A DNA stretch of 64,000 nt. Origin: Frigoribacterium sp. CFBP 13712 (lineage in GTDB: Bacteria; Actinomycetota; Actinomycetes; Actinomycetales; Microbacteriaceae). Positions 18,552 to 26,917 of this stretch are shown here, piece by piece (position 1 is the stretch's first letter; each line of letters opens with the position of its first letter). The DNA lies in assembly GCF_014842255.1 (NCBI RefSeq), contig NZ_JACYVH010000002.1, forward strand, positions 172,519 to 236,518, in the 5' to 3' direction. The notes under the pieces were generated by a model. It was given only the letters and a program-made list of their open reading frames with translations, did not search any database and had not been told where the DNA came from. The position numbers were made by a program, and so were the translations under genes.

Positions 18552-19133
18552 CTCGTGTTTTCTACCTCAAGTCCAGCTCTCGACGTGCTCGGTTATGTGT
18601 TTGCGTTCGTCGGCGGCCTCTTGGTCGCTTGCCTCACAGTGTGGGGATCGTTCGCTTTGGCCAATATGGAATGGAGGCGATCCGAGACGCGACGCCTTCT
18701 CGACGCACGCAGATCCACGTATGTGGCCTACGCTCGCGAAGTCAAAAAGGAAGTTAGAGTTTGTCGGCAGATGGGCGCCGAGCTTGGAGTCGCGAAGAGC
18801 AGGGCTCCGCTGACCCGTGACCAAGGGCGAGTAGCCCTCGCCGAAATCAGCCCGCTTCGGTCTGCTGAACTCGAGGATATATTGCTAATCGGAAGCAAGT
18901 CGGTCGCCGAGAGCGCGCGACTGTGGAAGTATGCACAGCAACAAATCGAGGATTATCTACTCGCGCAGACGATGCCGGTTGCAAATGAATATGAGCGCCG
19001 TTACATTAAGGCTAGTCATGCCCGAGATCTCTTCTACATTGCAGCTCGCGACGACCTGGCGGTAAAAGGAGACACAACGATGAAATCACGTTCTGACCGT
19101 GCGGCGGACTACGCAGCCCTTCATGAACATTAA
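18549..19133 (+). CDS. Membrane-anchored helical protein of unknown function (island gene 1)
   Basis: 194 aa. One hydrophobic segment at about residues 12-38 (LGYVFAFVGGLLVACLTVWG) is followed by WRRSETRRLLDARRSTY and a mostly helical, charged cytoplasmic-type region to the end, with no recognised catalytic motif. Codon use is far less G/C-biased than the neighbours, with many A- and T-ending codons, pointing to transfer. Topology resembles the next island gene (short N-terminus, one membrane helix, basic juxtamembrane region, helical domain). Function unknown. Confidence 0.7.
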   Translation: MLVFSTSSPALDVLGYVFAFVGGLLVACLTVWGSFALANMEWRRSETRRLLDARRSTYVAYAREVKKEVRVCRQMGAELGVAKSRAPLTRDQGRVALAEISPLRSAELEDILLIGSKSVAESARLWKYAQQQIEDYLLAQTMPVANEYERRYIKASHARDLFYIAARDDLAVKGDTTMKSRSDRAADYAALHEH

Positions 19134-19349
19134 TCATTGCTGACTTTTATCTAGCGTCTGACACGGTCACAGCTATAACTTAGATTGATGTTACTCCAGG
19201 ACTCCAGGGTGCCGATGGCGGGCGTACATAAGACGCGCGGATTGCGAGGCCCGGCTTGCCGAGCTGTGTTTAACCAGCGAGCGCGATCTTTATCAACGCC
19301 TGATCGAAAACGGCACACGTAATCGGTTTCATGCTGTCATAATTGCGGT
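19134..19349. other. Intergenic AT-richer segment
   Basis: 216 nt between the two island genes. No ORF, tRNA or clear terminator is seen. CATAAT at 19338-19343 lies 6 nt before the GTG at 19350 and is the likely -10 box of island gene 2. Confidence 0.5.
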
Positions 19350-19778
19350 GTGGACATCTTGCCTGCTCTTCCGGTCCTTCTTGCAAGTACGGTTCTATCG
19401 GCTGCGGTCGCCGGGGTTATTTCGCTTCTCAGTCAAAGGATGAATCTTCGTCACCTAGATCGTGAAACTGCCAGTCGAAGTAAGGACTTGGTGCGTCAGA
19501 GGGTCCGTGAGAATTCGGAGTTCATGATGACTCTCGTCGCGATTGCGCACGGTACGCCGGCGGATGGACGGCGTCATCTGGCGGTCGCTGAACAAAGGAC
19601 TGCCGTTGAGATAATTGTTTCGAATGCTAATGAGTACCCGGAACTCCGTAAGCCAACTGAAGTTTTCCTGCTTAGCGGTATGGATTATGCGCGAGAAAGA
19701 CTAGAGTCACCCTCGGCTGGTCTTGGATGGAAAGATATGCTAGCTTATTACGAGGCTGCCTATAGTAGATTGAACTAA
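19350..19778 (+). CDS. Membrane-anchored helical protein of unknown function (island gene 2)
   Basis: 142 aa from GTG 19350, chosen by the -10 box 6 nt upstream. Residues 3-27 form a membrane helix (LPVLLASTVLSAAVAGVISL), followed by LSQRMNLRHLDRE and a charged helical region. No enzyme motif is recognised. Low third-position GC and the neighbouring integrase relic indicate horizontal acquisition. It may be a partner or distant relative of island gene 1, since both share the same layout, but no convincing sequence identity is visible by eye. Confidence 0.7.
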   Translation: MDILPALPVLLASTVLSAAVAGVISLLSQRMNLRHLDRETASRSKDLVRQRVRENSEFMMTLVAIAHGTPADGRRHLAVAEQRTAVEIIVSNANEYPELRKPTEVFLLSGMDYARERLESPSAGLGWKDMLAYYEAAYSRLN

Positions 19779-20187
19779 TCAACACGCGGGCACGACTCGG
19801 AAATTTAGCCCAAGAATGCGGGATTGGCTGATCGCCAGGGCGCCAACCAGCTTTAATGCGTGCACTCTTATGGCCATGGTGAAATGTTTCTCATAAGTTA
19901 ATTAATTCAAATACTGGCACTTAGTTCGCGCTCAGCACTTGGCGTGCAAGCAAAAAACATATCTGTCGGAATGCATTGTCATAAACCAACAGCCAGGGTT
20001 TCGTAGAGCAGATCTAGATACGAGATCGAGCCATCCTTCACTAGAATCGCCTTCCTCTCGGCTCATTTGTAGCCATAGCGGTTTGCTCATTGACTACTTA
20101 GGCCATATTCTCGAAATTAGATGCCTTCTTTGCATGAGGAACGTGAATGTCTATTCCAAAGTATTGTTAGGTCTATCGTTATGAGCA
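19779..20187. other. AT-rich right end of the island, no supported gene
   Basis: 409 nt, the most AT-rich DNA in the window. An 81-codon frame (19939-20184) lacks a ribosome-binding site, promoter or protein-like composition. Composition switches back to host type exactly at the stop of the araC-type gene (20188), marking the island border. I found no direct repeat that would define att sites. Confidence 0.55.
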
Positions 20188-21192
20188 TCAGCGCAGCAGG
20201 GTGTCGCGGGGGTACTCGCCGAAGCGCTTGACGTACGCGGCGGAGAAGCGGCCGAGGTTGCCGAAGCCCCAGCGGCGGGCGATCTCCGAGACGAGGGCCT
20301 CGTCGCGCGACGAGGCGACCAGCTCGTCGTGCGCCTTGTCGAGACGCACCTGCCGCAGGTAGTTCATCGGGCTCGCACCCAGGTGGTCGTTCATCGCCTG
20401 CTGCAGCGTGCGCGTGTGCATGCCGGCGGCCCGCGCGATGTCAGCCGGCGTGATGGGCTGATCGGCGGACGCGTGCACGTACTCGACCGCGACGCGGAGG
20501 CGCGCCGTCCGCTCGGTCCGCAGGCTGCTCGGCACGTCGACCGCCTGCCAGGGGAAGAGGTCGAGCATCGCGCGCACCAACGTGACCTGCGCCTCGTGGC
20601 GGAGCAACGGCGACGCCTTCTCGGTGACGATGGCGGGCGTGGTGGCGCTGATGGCGGCTCGCCAGGCGACCAGCGCCTCCGGCGTGGGGGCCGCGGTGTG
20701 GTCGAAGACGATGCGCTGCGAGGGGCCGCCGTGACGCTCGGTCGCCAGGTCTTCGAGGAACGTCGCGTCGGCGTGCACCATGTTGTTTCGGTGCGGCGTC
20801 ATCATGAACGAGAACGACGTCTCGGACGGGATCAGGAACGGCTGCCCGCCGAGACTCGTCAACTGCCCGCCGTGGTGCTCGATCGTGGCCGTGCCCGAGC
20901 GCAGCCACGACACGACGTAGTCCTTCGAGTAGGGGACGTCGCCTTGCAGATGCCCGGTGAAGGTGGCGGTGCGGAGGCTCATGCGCTCGTCGCCGGCGCT
21001 GGCGTAACGGAACACGAACGGCTCGTCGGAGCGGCGGGCGCGGAAGTGACGACCGCGGTACAGATCCTGGAGGCGCGCGCAGGCGTCGAGGAGATCGTCG
21101 GTTCCCTCTTCGGAGCGGCGGAAGGCCGGGTCGACCTGCACGGCGATCGGGCGGGTGTCGCCCTCCTGCGGGGGTGCGTAGGCGCTCGTCAT
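20188..21192 (-). CDS. AraC family transcriptional regulator
   Basis: 334 aa. The N-terminal ~200 residues resemble an AraC-binding-like cupin sensor (SKDYVVSWLRSGTATIEHHGGQ). The C-terminal HTH_18 domain has ITPADIARAAGMHTRTLQQAMNDHLGASPMNYLRQVRLDKAH, VSEIARRWGFGNLGRFSAAYVKRFGEYP. ATG 21192 has a good GGAGG 5 nt upstream. An imperfect inverted repeat at 21258-21281 upstream is a candidate self-operator. Likely target genes are not evident; the small-protein pair is divergent from it. Confidence 0.9.
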   Translation of the reverse strand: MTSAYAPPQEGDTRPIAVQVDPAFRRSEEGTDDLLDACARLQDLYRGRHFRARRSDEPFVFRYASAGDERMSLRTATFTGHLQGDVPYSKDYVVSWLRSGTATIEHHGGQLTSLGGQPFLIPSETSFSFMMTPHRNNMVHADATFLEDLATERHGGPSQRIVFDHTAAPTPEALVAWRAAISATTPAIVTEKASPLLRHEAQVTLVRAMLDLFPWQAVDVPSSLRTERTARLRVAVEYVHASADQPITPADIARAAGMHTRTLQQAMNDHLGASPMNYLRQVRLDKAHDELVASSRDEALVSEIARRWGFGNLGRFSAAYVKRFGEYPRDTLLR

Positions 21193-21257
21193 TAATCCTC
21201 CTGGTCCGATGCGGTCCGGTGCCGAGGCGCGTGGTGGACGCCCGGGTACGTCATTGA

Positions 21258-21281
21258 GACGTTCCGCGAGACGGAAACGTC
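21258..21281. promoter_or_regulatory. Inverted repeat in the araC/small-gene divergent region
   Basis: GACGTTCCG (21258-21266) faces CGGAAACGTC (21272-21281); pairing is interrupted by one unpaired base. It lies between divergent genes and could be a regulator site or a hairpin. Confidence 0.45.
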
Positions 21282-21414
21282 ACGAATCCGTCGGACCTGA
21301 GGGTTGTTCGGAGATCACGGGGCGCTCGATGGGGGCTCGGCGCGCCCCAGAATGGGGGAGTGCCGTCTCAGGCGTCGACCGGACAGCGGTGCAGGAGATC
21401 GATGGAATGGAGCC

Positions 21415-21699
21415 ATGGTGATCGATCGACGTCCGTACTTCCGCCAGGTGGCCTCGCCGGCCCGACGGCTGGTCTTCACGCGCGGGGAGTCGGAGTACGA
21501 GGTCATGTCGTCGCCGGGTGTCATCCGACGCGTGCCGTTGTCGCAGGTGAGGGAGGCGCTGGGCGCGTCGCCCACCTCGCGTCGCGACTTCCAGGAGTGC
21601 GACATGACGGCCGCGCAGCTGTTCCGCGAGGGTAGCGACCTGTGGGTCGAGTACCCGACGGGCATCACCGTCAGCACCGGCGAACTGTTCACACCGTGA
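21415..21699 (+). CDS. Small protein of tandem RRDFQEC pair, copy A
   Basis: 94 aa from ATG 21415 (GTG 21418 also possible). Predicted small, soluble, beta-rich with no signal peptide. Contains VFTRGESEYEVMSS, VREALGASPTSRRDFQEC near residues 45-62, LFREGSDLWVEYP and TGITVSTGELF. The next gene has the same features in the same order, so the two are paralogues. Its stop overlaps the next GTG (GTGA). I do not recognise the family. Confidence 0.7.
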   Translation: MVIDRRPYFRQVASPARRLVFTRGESEYEVMSSPGVIRRVPLSQVREALGASPTSRRDFQECDMTAAQLFREGSDLWVEYPTGITVSTGELFTP

Positions 21700-21998
21700 C
21701 CGACTCCAGTGACTACAACTACCTCCGGTTCTTCAGGATGACGGCCAGGCCTAGCGGGTGGTCCGTCTTCCGGTGGGGTCACCGCGAGTTCGATGTACTG
21801 CCGGTGGGTGGTGCTCCTGAGCACGTCGTGGGACTCCGAGCCTTGCGAGAGCGCCTGGGCGTGACGCGAGACGGTCGGCGCGATTTCCAGGAGTGCATGA
21901 CCACCTGTCACCGACTCTTCCGGACCCACGAGACCGACTCGTGGGTCAATTGGCCGTACGGCAGTGTCTCGTCGAGCGGAGACGTCCTACGAGGCTGA
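21696..21998 (+). CDS. Small protein of tandem RRDFQEC pair, copy B
   Basis: 100 aa from GTG 21696, coupled to copy A by a 4-nt overlap. Shared landmarks with A: VFRWGHREFDVLP, LRERLGVTRDGRRDFQEC, LFRTHETDSWVNWPYG, and SVSSSGDVL at the end. Outside these the pair has diverged, so duplication is old. Both keep the single Cys in RRDFQEC. Family and function unknown; a heteromeric complex is possible. Confidence 0.72.
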   Translation: MTDSSDYNYLRFFRMTARPSGWSVFRWGHREFDVLPVGGAPEHVVGLRALRERLGVTRDGRRDFQECMTTCHRLFRTHETDSWVNWPYGSVSSSGDVLRG

Positions 21999-22065
21999 TT
22001 GCCCTGACCCGCGTCAGCCGGCACCACCGGTCCCGGGCGTGAGCCTGCCTCGTCTAAGGTCAGGC

Positions 22066-23232
22066 ATGAGCCGAATCACGCCCGCCCCCGCACTGCTGCG
22101 CCTCGGCGTCCTCGCGACCTCCCGCAAACCCGACGAGCGGCGCCTCCCGATCCACCCCGCGCACCTCGAGCGGATCGACGCCGATCTGCGCGCCAGCATG
22201 ACCCTCGAGCGTGGCTACGGCCTGCGCTTCGGCATCCCCGACTCCGACCTCGAGCCGCTCGTGGCCCTCGCCGACCGCGAGCGGATCATCGCCGAGAGCG
22301 ACGTCGTCCTGCTGCCGAAGCCCCAGGCCGACGACCTCGCCGAGCTGCGTGACGGGCAGACGCTCTGGGGCTGGCCGCACTGCGTGCAGGACCGCGAGAT
22401 CACCCAGCTCGCCATCGACAAGCGCCTCACCCTCATCGCGTGGGAGGCCATGAACCACTGGCAGCCCGACGGCGGCTACGCCCTGCACGTCTTCCACAAG
22501 AACAACGAGCTCGCCGGCTACTGCTCGGTGCTGCACGGGCTCCAGCTCTGCGGCTCGACCGGCGACTACGGCCGCCGCCTGACCGCCGTCGTGATCGGCT
22601 TCGGCGCCACCGCCCGCGGGGCCGTCACCGCTCTGAACGCCCACGGCATCCACGACGTGCGCGTGCTGACCAACCGCAACATCGCGGCCGTCGGCTCGCC
22701 CATCCCCTCGGTCGACATCCACCAGTTCGAGCACGACCCCGAGACCCCCGGCGCCAGCACGGTCAACACGCCCGACGGCCCGGTCGCCCTCGCCCCGTTC
22801 CTGGCCGCGAACGACATCGTCGTGAACTGCACCCTTCAAGACCCCAACTCGCCCCTGACCTACCTGCGGACGAGCGACCTCGCGACGTTCCGCCCCGGCA
22901 GTCTCATCGTCGACGTCTCGGTCGACGAGGGCATGGGCTTCGAGTGGGCCCGCGCGACGACCTTCGCCGAGCCGATGATCACCGTCGGCGAGACGACGAA
23001 CTACTACGCCGTCGACCACAGCCCGTCACTGCTGTGGAACTCGACCACATGGGAGATCAGCGAGGCGCTCATGCCGTTCCTCCGCACCGTGATGGAGGGC
23101 CCCGCCTCGTGGCGCGAGTCCGACACGATCCGCCGTGCCATCGAGATCGAGGAGGGGCGGGTCGAGAACGATGCGATCCTCACCTTCCAGGGCCGGTCGC
23201 CCGAGTACCCGCACCTGCCCGTCGACGCCTGA
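22066..23232 (+). CDS. N(5)-(carboxyethyl)ornithine synthase / alanine dehydrogenase-like oxidoreductase
   Basis: 388 aa from ATG 22066, 5 nt after a TAAGGT -10 box (22055-22060). The N-terminal half resembles the alanine dehydrogenase/transhydrogenase N-domain (KPDERRLPIHP, VVLLPKPQADDLAELRDGQTL). A Rossmann fold follows (AVVIGFGATARGAV near residue 175). Relatives reductively condense an amino acid such as ornithine or lysine with pyruvate. The substrate here is not deducible, and alanine or saccharopine dehydrogenase-like activity remains possible. It stands alone. Confidence 0.75.
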   Translation: MSRITPAPALLRLGVLATSRKPDERRLPIHPAHLERIDADLRASMTLERGYGLRFGIPDSDLEPLVALADRERIIAESDVVLLPKPQADDLAELRDGQTLWGWPHCVQDREITQLAIDKRLTLIAWEAMNHWQPDGGYALHVFHKNNELAGYCSVLHGLQLCGSTGDYGRRLTAVVIGFGATARGAVTALNAHGIHDVRVLTNRNIAAVGSPIPSVDIHQFEHDPETPGASTVNTPDGPVALAPFLAANDIVVNCTLQDPNSPLTYLRTSDLATFRPGSLIVDVSVDEGMGFEWARATTFAEPMITVGETTNYYAVDHSPSLLWNSTTWEISEALMPFLRTVMEGPASWRESDTIRRAIEIEEGRVENDAILTFQGRSPEYPHLPVDA

Positions 23233-23286
23233 CTCGGGCGGCGCGCTTGCGGCCGGCGGCAAGCGGCGGCGGCGGGCAGTATGAGA

Positions 23287-23835
23287 TCAGGACCGAGGAG
23301 GCGCGGCGAGGGCCGCGACGACCCGTTCCGTCCCGAACTCCCACGCGTCGTCGACGTCGCCACCGAGCTGGAACCCGCCGTTCAGCTCCATCACGACGAA
23401 GCCGGCCACCCAGGCCGTGAGCGTGCGGGCCGCTGCGAGAGCGTTCTCGGCGCCGGCGAGCTCCGCGCCGACCCGGAGGGTCGCCCGGCTGGCCTCGGCC
23501 CCGAACTCCGCTCGCGCTCGCGGCATGCCGGGGCCCGGGGTCATGACGAGCTGGAACGCGGCCGGTCGCTCGTGCGCGAACGAGCGGAAGCCGTCGAGCA
23601 CCTGTCGGGCGCTCGCAGCCTCGTCGAGGTGGACGGCCAGATCGGAGAGGGTGGCCTCCGCGACCAGCTGGACCAGCGCCTCCCTGCTGTCCACGCGCTT
23701 GTAGAGCGAGGGGGCGCGCACGCCGACGCGTGCCGCGACGGCGGCCATCGTGAGACCGGCGGGGCCGTCGGTCTCGAGCAGCTCGCGGGCGGCGGCGACG
23801 ATGGCTTCGAGGGAGGTGCGCTCAGGAGACGGCAT
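23287..23835 (-). CDS. TetR family transcriptional repressor
   Basis: 182 aa from ATG 23835, preferred over 23865 because TATACT (23842-23847 on the minus strand) lies 6 nt upstream. N-terminal HTH (LEAIVAAARELLETDGPAGLTMAAVAARVGVRAPSLYKRV) and an all-helical C-terminal ligand domain of the WHG type (AWVAGFVVMELNGGF). Divergent from the MBL-fold gene with only 53 nt between starts, so it very probably controls that gene and itself. Confidence 0.9.
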   Translation of the reverse strand: MPSPERTSLEAIVAAARELLETDGPAGLTMAAVAARVGVRAPSLYKRVDSREALVQLVAEATLSDLAVHLDEAASARQVLDGFRSFAHERPAAFQLVMTPGPGMPRARAEFGAEASRATLRVGAELAGAENALAAARTLTAWVAGFVVMELNGGFQLGGDVDDAWEFGTERVVAALAAPPRS

Positions 23836-23841
23836 CCGTCG

Positions 23842-23888
23842 AGTATAGCTATTGACAGTAGCCATGAAGGCTAATTACAGTAGCCATC
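23842..23888. promoter_or_regulatory. Divergent promoter and operator of tetR and the MBL gene
   Basis: Rightward: TTGACA (23852-23857), 17-nt spacer, TTACAG (23875-23880), ATG 8 nt later. Leftward: TATACT (23842-23847), ATG 6 nt later. ACAGTAGCCAT occurs twice (23855-23865 and 23877-23887), 22 bp apart, about two helical turns. The inverted repeat TAGCC-ATGAA-GGCTA (23859-23873) sits inside the spacer, where a TetR dimer would block both promoters. Confidence 0.75.
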
Positions 23889-24608
23889 ATGGAACTCACC
23901 CCCTCCCTCCACCGCATCGGCAACGACGTGGTCGCCGCCTACTTCGTCGTCACCCCCGCCGGTGTCACCGTCATCGACGCCGGGCTGCCCGGTCTCCACG
24001 CCGAACTCGTCGCCGAGCTGGCTCTGATCGGCCGCTCGCTCGCGGACGTGAAGGGGCTGATCCTCACGCACGGCGACGGCGATCACATCGGCTTCGCCGA
24101 GCGCCTGCGTCGCGAGCACGGCGTGCCCGTCTTCATCCACGCCGGCGACGCCGCCCGAGCGAAGGGCGGCGCCAAGCCCAAGAACGCCAAGCAGCAGATG
24201 CGACTCGGCGCCCTGCTCGGGTTCGTCGCCTACACGCTGCGCAAGGGCGGCGCGAAGACGACCTGGCTCACCGAGGTCGTCGAGCTGCAGGGCGGCGAGA
24301 CCCTCGATCTGCCGGGGTCGCCGCAGATCATCCCGATGCCCGGGCACTCCGAGGGCAGCATCGCCGTGTTCGTGCCCGGCGTCGACGCCGTGTTCGTGGG
24401 CGACGCCCTGACGACGCGGCACGTGCTGACCGGTGCGGTCGGGCCTGCACCGGCGCCGTTCACGGACGAGCCGGAGCAGGCCCTCGACTCGCTCTCGGCG
24501 CTCGTCGAGACCCGCGCGACCTGGGTGCTGCCCGGTCACGGCGCCCCCTGGAGCGGCGGGGTCGCAGCCGCCGTCGAGGCCGTTCGCGCCGCCGCCCGCC
24601 GCTGCTAG
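23889..24608 (+). CDS. MBL-fold metallo-hydrolase
   Basis: 239 aa, no signal peptide. Metallo-beta-lactamase fold: LTHGDGDHIG near residue 60 (the second His of HxHxDH is Asp, a variant found in some MBL subgroups), PMPGHSEGSIAVF, VFVGDAL and LPGHG. Family members hydrolyse lactones, thioesters or phosphoesters. The paired TetR suggests induction by a small molecule, possibly its substrate. The stop overlaps the converging oxidoreductase gene by 3 nt. Confidence 0.88.
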   Translation: MELTPSLHRIGNDVVAAYFVVTPAGVTVIDAGLPGLHAELVAELALIGRSLADVKGLILTHGDGDHIGFAERLRREHGVPVFIHAGDAARAKGGAKPKNAKQQMRLGALLGFVAYTLRKGGAKTTWLTEVVELQGGETLDLPGSPQIIPMPGHSEGSIAVFVPGVDAVFVGDALTTRHVLTGAVGPAPAPFTDEPEQALDSLSALVETRATWVLPGHGAPWSGGVAAAVEAVRAAARRC

Positions 24609-26917
24609 ACCGTCGCGGGCACCGCCGCCGGCACCACGCGCACCAGCACGGCCTTCGACACCGGCGTGTTGCTGCCGATCGACGCGCTGTCGAGCGGGAC
24701 GAGCACGTTCGCCTCGGGGAAGTACGCGGCCGCGCAGCCCCGCGCCGTCGGATACGCCACGACCCGGTAGTCGCGCAGCACCCGCTCGACGTCGTCCGTC
24801 CACTCGGTGAACACGTCGACCCGCTGGCCGTCGACGAGGCCCAGCTCGGCGAGGTCGTCGGGGTTGATGAAGACGACCTCGCGCCCCTTCTTGATGCCGC
24901 GGTAGCGGTCGTTCAGGCTGTAGATCGTGGTGTTGTACTGGTCGTGCGACCGCAGGGTCTGCAGCAGGAGGCGCCCCGCCGGCCGCTCGACGTGCTCGAG
25001 CTCGTTGACCGTGATCATCGCCTTGCCCGCCGCTGTGTCGAACGTCCGCGAGTCGCGGGGCCCGTTGGGCAGCACGAAGCCGTCGCGGCTGCGCACCCGC
25101 TCGCTGTACCGCTCGAAGCCCGGTACGACCCGGCTGATGTGGTCGCGCAGCGTGTCGTAGTCGTCTTCGAACGCCTGCCAGTCGATCTCGAGATCGGCGC
25201 GATCACGGAGGGTCGCCCGGGCGAGTCTGCTGACGATCGCGACCTCCGACAGCAGGTCGGGTGCGACCGGCGGGACCTGGCCGTGGCTGCCGTGCACCGA
25301 GCAGACGGTGTCTTCGACGGAGACGAACTGCGGACCCGACTTCTGCACGTCGATCTCCGTGCGACCGAGGGTCGGCAGGATGAGCGCCTCGGCGCCCACG
25401 ACGGCGTGCGACCGGTTCAGCTTGGTCGACACCTGGACGGTCATCTCCGTGCCGCGCATGGCGGCCTCGGCCAGCTGGGTGTCCGAGATCGCGGCCACGA
25501 GGTTGCCGCCCATGCCCATCCAGAACTTGATCCGCCCCTCCTGCATGGCCTTGATGCCCTTGAGCGCGTCGACGCCGTGCTCCCGCGGCGGGTCGAAGCG
25601 GAACTCCCGCTGCAGCGCGTCGAGGAACTGGTCGGACATCTGCTCCCAGATGCCCATCGTGCGGTCGCCCTGCACGTTGCTGTGCCCGCGGATCGGCGAG
25701 GCCCCGGCGCCGGGTCGGCCGATGTTGCCGCGCAGCAGCAGCAGGTTGATGATCTCCTTGATGGTGTCGACGGCCTTGCGGTGCTGCGTGATGCCCATCG
25801 CCCAGGTGATGATCACGCGTTCGGCCGAGATGTAGCGCTCGGCGAGCTCGTCGATCTCGGCGCTCGTGATGCCCGTGGCGAGCAGCACCTCGTCGTCGTC
25901 GACCTTGGCGATGTGCTCGCGGAAGGCGTCGAGCCCCACGGTGTGCTCGCCCAGGAACGCGTGGTCGAGCACGGTGCCGGGCGCGGCGTCCTCCGCGGCG
26001 AGGACGCGCTTCGCGACCGCCTGCAGCAGGGCCATGTCGCCGCCCAGTCTGATCTGCACGAACTGGTCGGCGATGTTCGTGCCGCGACCCACGATGCCGC
26101 GCGGCAGCTGCGGGTTCTTGTACCTGCGGAGACCGGCCTCGGGCAGCGGGTTCACGGCCACGATCGCCGCGCCGTTGCCTTTCGCGTCTTCGAGCGCCGT
26201 GAGCATGCGGGGGTGGTTGGTGCCGGGGTTCTGCCCCAGCACGATGATGAGGTCGGCCTGCTCGAAGTCGTCGTAGGCGATCGTCGACTTGCCGACGCCG
26301 ACGGTCTCGCCCATGGCCGCACCCGTCGACTCGTGGCACATGTTCGAGCAGTCGGGCAGGTTGTTGGTGCCGAAGGCCCGCACGAACAGCTGGTACTCGA
26401 ACGCCGCCTCGTTCGAGGTGCGACCCGAGGTGTAGAACGACGCCTCGTCGGGGCTGTCGAGCGAGTTCAGCCTGTCGCCGATGATCTCGAACGCGCGCTC
26501 CCAGCTGACCGGCTCGTAGTGGTCGCTGCCGACGGGCTTGTGCACCGGCGTCGTCAGGCGGCCCTGCATGCCGAGCCAGTACTCGGACTTCTCGAGCAGG
26601 TCGTCGATCGAGTGCTCGGCCCAGAACGAGTCGGGCACGAGCACCGGGTTGGCCTCCCAGGTGACCGCCTTGGCGCCGTTCTCGCAGAACTCCGCGACCT
26701 TGCGGTGGTTCGGGTCGGGCCAGGCGCAGCTCATGCAGTCGAAGCCGTCCTTCTGGTTCAGCGAGGTCATCAGCTTCACGGTGCGGGCGAGACCGAGCTG
26801 CTTGATGGCGGGCTCCATCGAGTGCAGCACGCCGGGCACGCCGGCCGCCCACTCGCGCGGGGGGCCGACCTCGATGTCGTCGTCGTTCACGTCGTCGACG
26901 GGGGGCTTCTCGGTCAC
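24605..26917 (-). CDS. FdhF/YdeP family molybdopterin oxidoreductase
   Basis: 770 aa. Molybdopterin-dependent, formate dehydrogenase alpha-like, YdeP subgroup. C61 and C64 (DCMSCAWPD) lie near the N-terminus. NMCHESTG places a Cys-His at the position of the Mo ligand pair of Fdh[33 protein letters not shown] and the C-terminal [12 protein letters not shown] region bind the bis-MGD cofactor. The upstream overlap with fdhD (ATGA) and mobA/moeA in the same run support a Mo enzyme. No electron-transfer subunit is nearby. YdeP proteins are linked to acid resistance in E. coli, so formate may not be the substrate. Confidence 0.9.
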   Translation of the reverse strand: MTEKPPVDDVNDDDIEVGPPREWAAGVPGVLHSMEPAIKQLGLARTVKLMTSLNQKDGFDCMSCAWPDPNHRKVAEFCENGAKAVTWEANPVLVPDSFWAEHSIDDLLEKSEYWLGMQGRLTTPVHKPVGSDHYEPVSWERAFEIIGDRLNSLDSPDEASFYTSGRTSNEAAFEYQLFVRAFGTNNLPDCSNMCHESTGAAMGETVGVGKSTIAYDDFEQADLIIVLGQNPGTNHPRMLTALEDAKGNGAAIVAVNPLPEAGLRRYKNPQLPRGIVGRGTNIADQFVQIRLGGDMALLQAVAKRVLAAEDAAPGTVLDHAFLGEHTVGLDAFREHIAKVDDDEVLLATGITSAEIDELAERYISAERVIITWAMGITQHRKAVDTIKEIINLLLLRGNIGRPGAGASPIRGHSNVQGDRTMGIWEQMSDQFLDALQREFRFDPPREHGVDALKGIKAMQEGRIKFWMGMGGNLVAAISDTQLAEAAMRGTEMTVQVSTKLNRSHAVVGAEALILPTLGRTEIDVQKSGPQFVSVEDTVCSVHGSHGQVPPVAPDLLSEVAIVSRLARATLRDRADLEIDWQAFEDDYDTLRDHISRVVPGFERYSERVRSRDGFVLPNGPRDSRTFDTAAGKAMITVNELEHVERPAGRLLLQTLRSHDQYNTTIYSLNDRYRGIKKGREVVFINPDDLAELGLVDGQRVDVFTEWTDDVERVLRDYRVVAYPTARGCAAAYFPEANVLVPLDSASIGSNTPVSKAVLVRVVPAAVPATV

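Noticed and set aside
19939-20184. 81-codon frame in the AT-rich island end
   Set aside because: No ribosome-binding site or -10 geometry, ordinary random composition, and ends at the island border.
17680-20187. tRNA or att duplication at the island ends
   Set aside because: No cloverleaf-like sequence and no direct repeat between the ychF end and the 20188 border were seen by eye.
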